53,081 bases of DNA. Origin: Mycolicibacter senuensis (GTDB taxonomy: Bacteria; Actinomycetota; Actinomycetes; Mycobacteriales; Mycobacteriaceae). The first letter of the stretch is position 1. Every line of letters starts with the position of its first letter. The stretch is taken from positions 1 through 53,081 of the forward strand of contig NZ_LQPS01000018.1 of NCBI RefSeq assembly GCF_002101885.1. Reading direction: 5' to 3'. Below, in pieces: positions 43,460-53,081 of the stretch. A program made the position numbers and the translations under genes. A model generated the notes under the pieces. It saw nothing but the letters and a program-made list of their open reading frames with translations. It was not told where the DNA came from and searched no databases.

Positions 43460-44632
43460 TCACCAGCGCAGTAGCGCGGCAATACCCGCAGCATCGCGCA
43501 GCCGCCCGTCGGACGCCCCTTCGATCGGGCTGATCCGGGCCCCGGTCTGCAATGCTCGCTCCACCAGCCGCTCGGTCAACCGGGGCTCCGGTTCCCCCGG
43601 GCGCCCGTCCGGGCCGACCTCGTCGCCACCGTAGAGCGCCCCGTTGGCGCCCACCATGCCGGTGTAACGGACATCCGGGTCATATATCAGGTGTGCGACT
43701 CGACCGGCGTTCAATGCCGCGGCCACCTCCGACAACCCCAGCGCCACGGCGTGTCCGGCCGCAGCGCCCTTGCCGACACTGTCCAGCAATTGGCGTTCAC
43801 GCTCGGCGTGCTGCTCGTGGGCCCAGTCGGTCACAGCGGCCTGCAGCGCAGCGGGATCGAGCCCACTGAGGATTCGGGAATCGATGAATATCCGGTCGCG
43901 CAGCGCTTGCGGAAACTTCGCGACGGTCGGCTCGCTCCAGCGGTCCCCACCGCTGACGAGGATTCGCTCCCAGCCGCGCTCAGCGGCCAGCCGGGCAGCC
44001 ACCGTCGTCACCTGATCCAGGAAACGGTGTGCCCGATCATGCTCGCGCGATTGCCGCTGTTCTCGCATCGGCGTGTTGAACTGCCCTTGCGGGCCGCCAC
44101 CGAGCTGCCCGGCACGCTCGTGTGCAGCCTGGATGTATGGCTGCTCGATTCGGCTCAGCAGCTGAAGCGACCCGACGCGCCACTCGAGCAGTCGAGCCTC
44201 CTCGGCTGAGACCAGGACCACGCCCGCCGGCCGGCCTTCGTCGATCAACTCAAGCAGCGGATGGACGAACGGGCGATCGTCCAACACCACTCGACTGGCG
44301 ATCGGCAACGCGCTCTGCAGTTGCAGAACCCAGTCATCTTCCAGTCCGGCGAACAGGATTCGGCTTCGGCCGGCACCCGCCGGGTCGGCCAGCTCGGCGA
44401 TTCGCGGCCAGATTCGTTCTAGTGCCGCGACGGTCTCGCCGCTGTCATCGGCCTCCGCGGCAACCCGGCGTTGCAATTCCCGGAAACGGTTCTTCAGGTC
44501 GATAGCCGCGGCTTGCAGGTTCGGATCCCCGCTCGGATCCGCGTTCAGGCTGACCGACAGCACGCCGAGTTTGTCGGTCCGTTGGGACAGCTCCCGGACA
44601 CCGTCCGAGTCGAGACGCTCCATGGCGGCCAT
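43460..44632 (-). CDS. Bacterial eRF1-like protein (Vms1/Ankzf1-type, Rv2629-like)
   Basis: A 390-residue protein that looks like the bacterial archaeo-eukaryotic-release-factor (baeRF) group, to which M. tuberculosis Rv2629 belongs. Features are KLGVLSVSLNADPSGD at the N-terminus, PAGVVLVSAEEARLLEWRVG in the central domain, WERILVSGGDRWSEP and a C-terminal eRF1-domain-3-like region (LSEVAAALNAGRVAHLIYD). Relatives act as peptidyl-tRNA hydrolases on stalled ribosomes; activity here is not shown. ATG 44632 has GGGAGGGG eight bases upstream, and TATAGT (44689-44684) is a suitable -10. Confidence 0.78.
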   Translation of the reverse strand: MAAMERLDSDGVRELSQRTDKLGVLSVSLNADPSGDPNLQAAAIDLKNRFRELQRRVAAEADDSGETVAALERIWPRIAELADPAGAGRSRILFAGLEDDWVLQLQSALPIASRVVLDDRPFVHPLLELIDEGRPAGVVLVSAEEARLLEWRVGSLQLLSRIEQPYIQAAHERAGQLGGGPQGQFNTPMREQRQSREHDRAHRFLDQVTTVAARLAAERGWERILVSGGDRWSEPTVAKFPQALRDRIFIDSRILSGLDPAALQAAVTDWAHEQHAERERQLLDSVGKGAAAGHAVALGLSEVAAALNAGRVAHLIYDPDVRYTGMVGANGALYGGDEVGPDGRPGEPEPRLTERLVERALQTGARISPIEGASDGRLRDAAGIAALLRW

Positions 44633-44683
44633 CGGTTTGCCCCTCCCTATCCCTTGCAGGCTTCAGGGTTGCTCCAACCACTC

Positions 44684-44689
44684 ACTATA
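44684..44689 (-). promoter_or_regulatory. -10 element of the eRF1-like gene
   Basis: TATAGT read on the minus strand, a good TANNNT -10, 51 bases before the ATG at 44632. No clear -35 is seen. Confidence 0.4.
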
Positions 44690-44770
44690 GCCACGACTCG
44701 AGCCGGCAGTCCCGAGCCGTTTGGGCGACCGATCACGGAAATGCCCTGGCATGAGGTACCGATACGGTCG

Positions 44771-44776
44771 TAGATT
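44771..44776 (+). promoter_or_regulatory. -10 element placed for a leaderless mRNA
   Basis: TAGATT ends seven bases before the ATG at 44783, and no ribosome site precedes that ATG. A normal start point would fall on the ATG itself, giving a leaderless transcript, which is common in mycobacteria. Confidence 0.5.
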
Positions 44777-44782
44777 GTCTAG

Positions 44783-46513
44783 ATGACGCACGTCGCTGAT
44801 CTCGTCATCCGTCGCGGCACCATCGTCGATGGGCTGGGCGGCCAGGCGTTCGTCGGCGATATCGCGGTCCGCGACGGTCTCATCGCCGAGGTCGGCACCC
44901 TCAGCGGCGACGCCAGGCACGAGATCGATGCGACCGGGCTGCTGGTGACACCGGGTTTCGTGGATCTGCACACCCACTATGACGGCCAGTCGATCTGGTC
45001 GGATCGACTCAATCCCTCGTCGGCACACGGTGTGACGACGGCGCTGATGGGCAACTGCGGAGTGGGTTTCGCGCCGTGCCGGGGCGCCGACCATGAGGTG
45101 TTGGTCGACCTGATGGCCGGTGTCGAGGACATTCCGGGTGTGGTGATGACCGACGGTCTGCCGTGGACGTGGGAGACCTTCCCGCAGTTCATGGATGCCG
45201 TCGATTCGCGGCCGCGGGACATCGATGTGGCGGCGTATCTGCCGCATTCGCCGCTGCGGGTCTACGTGATGGGGCAGCGCGGTGTCGACCGCGAGCCGGC
45301 CACCGCGGCCGATCTGGCACGGATGCGAGAACTGGCCTGCGAGGCCGCCGAGGTGGGGGCGCTGGGTTTCTCATCGTCGCGGCTGGTCACCCACCGCACC
45401 CGGACCGGCTCCCAGATCCCCAGCTACGACGCCGCATACGACGAGATCCTGGAGATCGGCCGCGGCATCGCCGACGGCGGCGGCGGCCTGATCCAGTTCG
45501 TTCCCGATCTGCCCGATGGCGCGTATCAGCCGGTGCTGCAGCAGGTTTTCGACGCGGGCACCGACGCCGGCCTACCGGTCACCTTCACTTTGTTGATCGG
45601 CAACGCCGGTGATCCGGTCTGGCAGGACGCCATCACCATGGTGGAGAAGGCGAACGGTTCCGGCGCCACGATCACCGCGCAGGTCTTCCCCCGGCCGATC
45701 GGGCTGATGGTCGGACTCGACCTGAGCATCAACCCGTTCGTGCTCTACCCCAGCTATCGGGAGATCGCCGGGCTGCCGCTGCCGGAGCGGGTGGCCGAGA
45801 TGCGCAAACCTGCTGTCCGGCAGCGAATCCTGGCCGATCAGGCCAGTATCGTCCCGACCAACCCCATCGCCTACCTCGCGCAGTCTTGGGAGTGGACGTA
45901 CCCGCTCGACGATGACGCCGACTACGAACCGGATCCGTCGAAGAGCATCGCGGCACGGGCCCGCGCCCGTGGCGTGTCGCCGGCCGAGGAGGCCTACGAC
46001 CGGCTGCTCGACGACGGCGGGCACGCGTTCCTGCTGGACGCGCTGGCCAACTTCCGGGATAACTCGCTGGACACCGTCGGCGACCTGATGCGCCGCGACG
46101 ACGTGGTGCTGGGCTTGGGCGATGGCGGCGCACACTACGGAATGATCTGCGACTCAAGCTATCCCACCTATGTGCTGACACATTGGGCTCGTGATCGCGC
46201 GTCCGGGCGGCTCAGCGTTCCCGAGGCGATCCGCGAGCTGACTTCCGTACCGGCCCGGGTCGCCGGTCTCGACGACCGGGGACGGATAGCGGCCGGCTAC
46301 AAGGCGGATCTCAACGTCATCGATCACCAGAACCTGCGGCTGCACAAGCCGGTGGTCACCTACGACCTGCCGGCCGGCGGGCGTCGGCTCGACCAGACCG
46401 CCGACGGCTACGTGGCGACGATCGTCTCCGGCGAGATCATCGCCGAGCACGGCAAACCCACCGCGGCCCGGCCCGGCAGGCTGGTGCGCGGCAGACAGCC
46501 GGCCCCCGCGTAG
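44783..46513 (+). CDS. N-acyl-D-amino-acid deacylase-type amidohydrolase
   Basis: A 576-residue metal-dependent amidohydrolase. The metal motif is FVDLHTHYDGQ with His63 and His65, followed by GNCGVGFAP, typical of N-acyl-D-amino-acid deacylases/D-aminoacylases. Near the end, LGLGDGGAHYGMICD carries the third-site Asp region and GYKADLNVID closes the composite beta domain. It would hydrolyse an amide bond in the cytosol; the substrate is unknown. It probably starts as a leaderless message at ATG 44783. It is followed after two bases by a methyltransferase gene. Confidence 0.9.
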   Translation: MTHVADLVIRRGTIVDGLGGQAFVGDIAVRDGLIAEVGTLSGDARHEIDATGLLVTPGFVDLHTHYDGQSIWSDRLNPSSAHGVTTALMGNCGVGFAPCRGADHEVLVDLMAGVEDIPGVVMTDGLPWTWETFPQFMDAVDSRPRDIDVAAYLPHSPLRVYVMGQRGVDREPATAADLARMRELACEAAEVGALGFSSSRLVTHRTRTGSQIPSYDAAYDEILEIGRGIADGGGGLIQFVPDLPDGAYQPVLQQVFDAGTDAGLPVTFTLLIGNAGDPVWQDAITMVEKANGSGATITAQVFPRPIGLMVGLDLSINPFVLYPSYREIAGLPLPERVAEMRKPAVRQRILADQASIVPTNPIAYLAQSWEWTYPLDDDADYEPDPSKSIAARARARGVSPAEEAYDRLLDDGGHAFLLDALANFRDNSLDTVGDLMRRDDVVLGLGDGGAHYGMICDSSYPTYVLTHWARDRASGRLSVPEAIRELTSVPARVAGLDDRGRIAAGYKADLNVIDHQNLRLHKPVVTYDLPAGGRRLDQTADGYVATIVSGEIIAEHGKPTAARPGRLVRGRQPAPA

Positions 46514-46515
46514 CG

Positions 46516-47346
46516 TTGCCCGACGTGTCCGAGCCCTCCGAGCCTTCCGAGCCCAAATACACCCACGGCCACCACGAGTCGGTGCTGCGTGCTCACCGCA
46601 CCCGCACCGCGCAGAACTCCGCGGCCTACCTGTTGGGATCGCTGGCGCCGGGCCTGCGGTTGCTGGACGTCGGTTGCGGCCCGGGCACCATCACGGCGGA
46701 TCTGGCGAGCATCGTCGCGCCGGGCCGGGTCACCGCCATCGAACCGGTCCCCGAGGCATTGGAGCTGGCCCGCGCCTGCGCCGTTGAGCGCGACCAGCAC
46801 AACATCGACTTCGTTGTCGCCGATGTGCACGCATTGCAGTTCGGCGACAACAGTTTTGACGTGGTGCACGCCCATCAGGTGCTGCAGCACGTCGCCGACC
46901 CGGTGACCGCACTGGCCGAGATGCGCCGGGTGTGCAAGCCCGGCGGGGTGGTGGCCGCCCGCGACAGCGACTATGCGGCGTTCGCCTGGCATCCGGCGTC
47001 GACGCAATTGGACGACTGGCTACGGCTCTACCGTGACGCCGCGCGAGCCAACGGCGGCGAGCCCGACGCGGGGCGACGCCTGCTGGCCTGGGCCCATGCG
47101 GCCGGATTCACCGACGTCACCCCGTCGGTGAGCGCGACGTGTTACGCGACCCCGGCCGAACGGGAGCATTGGGGCGGCATGTGGGCCGACCGGATCCTGC
47201 ATTCCGCCATCGCCGAGCAACTGCTGAGCCGTGGCGTCGCCGATCAGGCCAAGCTGCAAGCGATTTCGCGGGCATGGCGAGACTGGGCCGGTCACCCGGA
47301 CGGCTGGCTGGCGATTCCGCACAGCCAGATCCTGTGCCGGGGGTGA
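46516..47346 (+). CDS. Class I SAM-dependent methyltransferase
   Basis: A protein of about 276 residues. The SAM-binding motif I is LLDVGCGPGTITADLA, motif II-like VTAIEPVPEALELAR, and motif III is VHAHQVLQHVADPVTAL. This is the UbiE/Methyltransf_11 type. A C-terminal helical domain follows. The substrate is unknown. The start is TTG 46516 or GTG 46525; the first dozen residues are a SEPSEP repeat. It directly follows the amidohydrolase, probably in one transcript, and its end is four bases from the converging aldo/keto reductase. Confidence 0.88.
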   Translation: MPDVSEPSEPSEPKYTHGHHESVLRAHRTRTAQNSAAYLLGSLAPGLRLLDVGCGPGTITADLASIVAPGRVTAIEPVPEALELARACAVERDQHNIDFVVADVHALQFGDNSFDVVHAHQVLQHVADPVTALAEMRRVCKPGGVVAARDSDYAAFAWHPASTQLDDWLRLYRDAARANGGEPDAGRRLLAWAHAAGFTDVTPSVSATCYATPAEREHWGGMWADRILHSAIAEQLLSRGVADQAKLQAISRAWRDWAGHPDGWLAIPHSQILCRG

Positions 47347-47350
47347 TGAC

Positions 47351-48367
47351 TCAGAGCAGCCGTTGCGCCGGGGTGGACTTGGCCACCAGCGCCGGGTCGC
47401 TGGTCACCGCATCGCCCAGCACCTCATCGACGCGGGCCAGCAGTTCGGCGGGAATCTTCACCCCGGACGCCTTGACGTTCTCGGTCACCTGCTCCGGGCG
47501 CGACGCTCCGACCAGCGCCGCGGCGACGTTGTCGTTCTGCAGCACCCAGGCGATCGCCAACTGTGCCGTCGTCAGATCCAGCTCGTCGGCGATCGGGCGC
47601 AACTGCTGTACCCGGGTCAGCACGTCGTCGGTCATGAAGCGCTTGACGAAGTTCGCGCCGCCCTTCTCGTCGGTGGCGCGTGAACCGGCCGGCGGGGGCT
47701 GACCGGGCAGGTACTTGCCGGACAACACGCCCTGGGCCATCGGCGACCACACGATCTGGCACAGGCCCAGCTCCCGGCAGACCGGGACCACCTCGGGCTC
47801 GATGATCCGCCACAGCATCGAGTACTGCGGCTGGCTGGAGATCAATGAGATCCCGAGCTCGCGGGCCAGTCCGTGGGCTTGGCGGATCTGTTCGGCCGTC
47901 CACTCGCTGACCCCGATGTAGAGCGCCTTGCCCGCCCGGACGATGTCGGCGAACGCCTGCATGGTCTCCTCCAGCGGGGTGAAGGAGTCATAGCGGTGCG
48001 CCTGGTACAGGTCGACGTAGTCGGTGCCCAGCCGGCGCAGCGACCCGTCGATAGCCTCCATCACGTGTTTACGGGACAGGCCGGTGTCGTTGCGGCCCAG
48101 TGGCGCTTGGCCGACCGGCCAGTAGACCTTGGTGAAGATCTCCAGCGATTCGCGGCGCCGGCCGCGCAAAGCGGCGCCGAGTACTTCTTCGGCACGGCCG
48201 TTGGCGTAGACGTCGGCGGTGTCGAAGGTGGTGATGCCGGCATCTAGCGCAGCGTGCACGCACGCGGTGGCGACGTCGTTCTCGACCTGCGAGCCGTGGG
48301 TGAGCCAGTTGCCGTAGGTGATCTCGGAGATCTGTAGGCCGGAGTTGCCCAGGTAGCGGAATTCCAT
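47351..48367 (-). CDS. Aldo/keto reductase
   Basis: A 338-residue AKR of the potassium-channel-beta/YghZ-like type. The catalytic tetrad is visible: Asp49 and Tyr54 in TTFDTADVYANGRAE, Lys80 in IFTKVYWP and His124 in DLYQAHRYD. VGASRPEQVTENVKA is the usual NADPH-binding end. It reduces aldehydes or ketones with NADPH. ATG 48367 is taken as start; a GTG at 48385 is possible. It stands alone between a methyltransferase and the LuxR-type regulator. Confidence 0.9.
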   Translation of the reverse strand: MEFRYLGNSGLQISEITYGNWLTHGSQVENDVATACVHAALDAGITTFDTADVYANGRAEEVLGAALRGRRRESLEIFTKVYWPVGQAPLGRNDTGLSRKHVMEAIDGSLRRLGTDYVDLYQAHRYDSFTPLEETMQAFADIVRAGKALYIGVSEWTAEQIRQAHGLARELGISLISSQPQYSMLWRIIEPEVVPVCRELGLCQIVWSPMAQGVLSGKYLPGQPPPAGSRATDEKGGANFVKRFMTDDVLTRVQQLRPIADELDLTTAQLAIAWVLQNDNVAAALVGASRPEQVTENVKASGVKIPAELLARVDEVLGDAVTSDPALVAKSTPAQRLL

Positions 48368-48415
48368 ACCGTCATCATGGCGCACCGAGCGTCGGGTGTC
48401 TGCTGCTGGATCCGA

Positions 48416-51062
48416 TCAGGCCGACGGCACCGACGCCTGGCCGAATTGCTTGACCATCGACGACAATTCGTCTCGGGTGGCGACGCCGGCTTTGACGGTC
48501 GCCCGGTAGATGTGGCCTTCGACGGTGCGCACCGACAGCGACATGGCCTCGGCGATGTCCCGGTTGGACAGGCTCTGGGCGACCAGCAGGGCGATCTCCC
48601 GTTCCCGCCCGGTGAGCGGCAGGGTCATCGCGGCCGCAGCCAGGGCCGGCGAGACCGCGCCGCCGCACTGCTCGGCGAGCCGACGGGCGCGGCCGGCGGC
48701 CGACAGTGCACTGCCACGCAGCCCGGTCTGGCGATACCCCGCGGCGGCCTGCGCCGCGGCGTCGGCAGCGGCCAACCCGTCGCCCATGTCTTCGAACTCC
48801 CGCGACGCCACCTCGAGACCGGCATGGTCGCCGGCGGCCAGGGCCCGTGCATACCGGGCGGCGATCGGCGCCCGGGGCCCCTCAACCAGGGTCGCCAACT
48901 CATCCAGCCGGTCGGCGACACCGGTGTCACCGAACTGGGCCGCGGTCTGCAATGCCACCACTTCGCGCGCCCACTGGCCGTGGTCACGGGCGAACTGCGC
49001 AGCGCCGGCTGCGATTGCGCGCGCCTCGCCGACTCGGCCGCGCGCCGCCGACACCCACGCGCCGGCGAGCAGCCGACCCGACTCCACATAGGTATAGGCG
49101 GGGTGGCGGTTGCCTCGGGTGGCCCGCCACTCGGCGTCGGCGGCATCGACTTGACCACTGCGGGCCAACGCCTCGGTGTGCAGGATCTTGAACCGGTAGA
49201 AGATCCCGCTGATCTCGCCATAGCTGCCGATTCCGGCGGCAGCCCCACCGAGCAGGCGCCGGGCGGCAGGCAGCTCCCCGCCACCGAGCGCGGTCATGCC
49301 CACCACCGCGGCGGCCATCGCGCTCACCATCCCGGGCATGTCGGCGCAGCGCCGGCGGCGGGCTTCGGCGACGGCCGACGCCTCCTTGATGTGGCCGGCG
49401 GCCAGCAGCGCATAGGAGTGGAACTCGCTCAGGCCACTGCCGTTGAAACTCTCCTTGCGGGGATTCGGCGATCACGTCGTATCCGAGACCGGCCTGCTGC
49501 CCGGCCTCCGCGATCCGCCCCAGATCACCGAGGGCGATGGTCTGGGCGCACCGGCCCAGCGTCTTCCCGAATTGATCGAGCCGGTCGATGTCGCCGTCCG
49601 ACAGGGCCGCCAGGGCGTCGGCGGGCTTGCCGGCCAGCACCAGCAGCACCCCACAAAACGTTCGCAGCGACACGGCGCGATCGGGGTCGCCACCGCGCAG
49701 CGCGTCCTCGAGCACCTGCCACGCCTGGTCGGGCCGGCGCAACACCCACAGCAAGTTGGCCGAACGCAGTATCGTCGGACTGACGAACCCGGCCGCCGGC
49801 AGGTCATTGTCATCGATACCGGCCAGCACTTCTTCGGTCTCAGGCCCGTTCTCCCGCATGAACAGCACGTAGGCCAGCAGCAACTTGGTCACCGGATTCG
49901 GGCTGGCGTCCGCGGCGGCGCGCGCCAGCCGCTCGGCGAGCGCCAAGTCGAGCCGCGAGCGGGCGACGGTGGCGGCTCGCACCAGCACGACGGGGTCGGC
50001 CGGCAGATCGGATTCCAGCCACAGCAGGCCCAACCGGAGCGGATCGGCGCGCGCCGGCTCTCGCGCCATGACGGTTGCGATCTCGCCGCGCAGTCTGCGC
50101 AACCGCAGCGGGCCGCACTGATTGAGCCGCACTTCGCCGTAGAGCGGATGGCCGACCCGGATCATGTCGGCGCTCGGCGACACCTTGATCAGCCCGCGTT
50201 CCTCGGCGGCCTCGATCGCCTGCGGGCTCGCCAGCGACGCCAGGCAGGCCCGGTCGATCGGTTCGGCGATCGCCACCAGGTCGACCACGTCGCGCAGGTC
50301 GTCGGCGACCTTGCCGATCTGCAGCTCGACCAGCTCGACCAGCGTCGGTGACACCGACAGCCCGGTGGCCCAGGTCCACCGGCCGGCCTCGCACACCAGC
50401 CGGCCCGCCTCGCGTTCCTGCTCGACGAGATGATGCAGATACAGCGCGTTTCCGCGGGTCAGCCGCCACATCCGCTCGGCGCACGCGGGCGTCAGCTCAC
50501 CCAGTACCACCGCCAGCAGCTCCTCGCTCTCGGGGCGGGACAGCGGCTGCAGTTCGACCCGTCGCAGGGCGCCGTCCTTCCACAGCGTGGACACCGCATC
50601 GGGTGCGGCTTCACCGGTGCGAACGGTGGCGAGGACTTCGGCGACGTGCTGGGCCACCAGTTGATTCACCACCAGCGCCAACAGGTCGTCGAGCAGGTGG
50701 GCGTCGTCGACCACCACCAACAGCGGCGCCCCGCCGGCACCGGCGCGCAACGCGGTCAGGATCTGCCGTGTGATGGCCAGCGGGCTGGCGTCGAAGTCGT
50801 CGACCCACGCGGCGAACGGGCCCAGCGGCACCGACCGCCCGCTCGCCGTTCCGGCCAGTCGACTGACCGCCCAGCCCGAGGCGGCCATGATCTCGGCGGC
50901 CTCCGACGCCAGCCGGGACTTGCCCACCCCGGCACGACCGGCGATGAGAACCCCTCGTAACTCACTGTCGGCGAGTGCGTCTCCGATCAGCCGGAGCTCT
51001 TCGCCCCGGCCCATCAGGGGCCAGCGGCCACCCACCCGTCGATCGTAGACACTGTCGGACAC
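48416..51062 (-). pseudogene. LuxR-family ATPase regulator, split by a frameshift near 49450
   Basis: A large regulator of about 880 residues in two frames. The first frame (from ATG 51062) has a Walker A AGRAGVGKS (41-49), a Walker B LLVVVDDAHLLDD and a long helical-repeat region. It runs correctly to VIAESPQ, then shifts into nonsense. The second frame resumes with ESFNGSGLSEFHSYALLAAG and continues to the LuxR HTH (LTGREREIALLVAQSLSNRD, then TVEGHIYRATVKAGV), ending at 48416. One extra G in the AAGGAG stretch at 49451-49456 explains it. This may be a sequencing error, a true mutation or a programmed shift. If expressed separately, the ATG at 49339 would give a 307-residue HTH half. Confidence 0.85.
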
Positions 51063-51072
51063 CTCACGGTCA

Positions 51073-51282
51073 CTACCGAGGAGTTTTGTGTAGTTCGGCG
51101 TCCAGCTTCCGGCGCGCCAGCTCCAGGACGCTGCCCAGCCCTTCCGGCTCGATCTGTAGGTAGCCGCAGATCACCTCATCGGCGACACCGGCGGCGCGCA
51201 GTCGCAGGGCGAGGGAATGCGCATCGGGAAGCCGGCGCAGGGCGGCCTCATACCGCTGCGCGGTGCTGTCAGCAGCGGCCAT
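51073..51282 (-). CDS. Small sigma-region-4-like protein
   Basis: A 69-residue protein just upstream of the LuxR-type gene (10 bases between). The sequence LRRLPDAHSLALRLRAAGVADEVICGYLQIEPEGLGSVLELARRKLDAEL is cited here only by its ends: it starts LRRLPDAHSLALR and ends LELARRKLDAEL. The order of helices matches sigma factor region 4.2 (L-P-x..LR..G....I...L.I....V...L..AR..L). No other sigma domain is present. It may be a small DNA-binding or regulator-binding partner of the LuxR protein. ATG 51282 has only a modest ribosome site. Confidence 0.65.
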   Translation of the reverse strand: MAAADSTAQRYEAALRRLPDAHSLALRLRAAGVADEVICGYLQIEPEGLGSVLELARRKLDAELHKTPR

Positions 51283-51529
51283 TTCTGCCCTCGCTTCGTC
51301 CGATCTCGGTCCTCCACTGTGTCCGGCCCCGCGACCCGCGGCATCCGTGGCCGACTACCCGATTCCCACCGAGCCGAGGCCTTCGACTACCCGGGCGGGG
51401 TGGCGACTACGCAGCCGGGGTGAGTAGTGGTCGCTGCGGCGGGCGCAAGGACAGGTAGTGCGCTACTGGCATTGAGGTGGCGCGCTGAGCGCACGCTGAG
51501 GAGCACGTGGGTTCATCGGGAGGTTTGCC

Positions 51530-53081
<1,552 letters not shown>

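Noticed and set aside
48377..49783. 468-codon plus-strand frame
   Set aside because: Antisense to the LuxR-type gene, Arg/Gly/Pro-rich, no family resemblance.

Overview
The window comes from a high-GC mycobacterium; the species cannot be fixed from sequence alone. The evidence is a complete eight-gene yrbE/mce import operon, a signal-peptide-bearing PGRS glycine-repeat protein, a mycofactocin-coupled SDR, many GTG/TTG starts and many 1-4 base stop/start overlaps.

Layout. Positions 1-832 hold the right end of an IS3-family element that has cut an enoyl-CoA hydratase gene, leaving only its C-terminal part. Positions 995-14122 (minus strand) are one long operon: yrbEA, yrbEB, mceA-F, a Mce-associated membrane protein, four small secreted proteins (one MmpS-like, one CAP-like), a DUF7064/7065-type protein and an APH-fold kinase. 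Positions 14616-40410 hold a large catabolic cluster: several SDRs, a TetR repressor, a thioesterase-like protein, a VOC protein, an HMG-CoA lyase homologue, an LLM monooxygenase, an alpha/beta hydrolase, an acyl-CoA ligase, an enoyl-CoA hydratase homologue, a paired acyl-CoA dehydrogenase, two family III CoA-transferase/racemase proteins, two P450s with a ferredoxin, a flavin reductase fused to an IclR-type sensor, two FAD oxidoreductases and a stand-alone pyruvate-dehydrogenase-E1-like enzyme. Positions 40451-53081 look like ordinary mycobacterial chromosome: a membrane protein, aldehyde dehydrogenase, DinB-like protein, release-factor-like protein, amidohydrolase, methyltransferase, aldo/keto reductase, a frameshifted LuxR/ATPase regulator, a small sigma-region-4-like protein and the PGRS protein, which runs off the end.

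How it fits together. The strongest new signal is a 13-base near-palindrome (roughly C-R-A-A-C-N3-G-T-T-Y-G) found at eight promoters between 14.2 and 39.2 kb. Each copy lies 1-2 bases upstream of a TANNNT -10 element, and six lie in a 17-18 base spacer behind a recognisable -35. One copy precedes the only TetR gene in the window. The inference is a single TetR regulon joining the Mce importer to a catabolic pathway for an unidentified, probably branched or cyclic, lipid (terpenoid- or sterol-like). The least explained part is the overlapping four-gene unit at 32401-38744 (flavin reductase/IclR fusion, two FAD enzymes, E1-like TPP enzyme).
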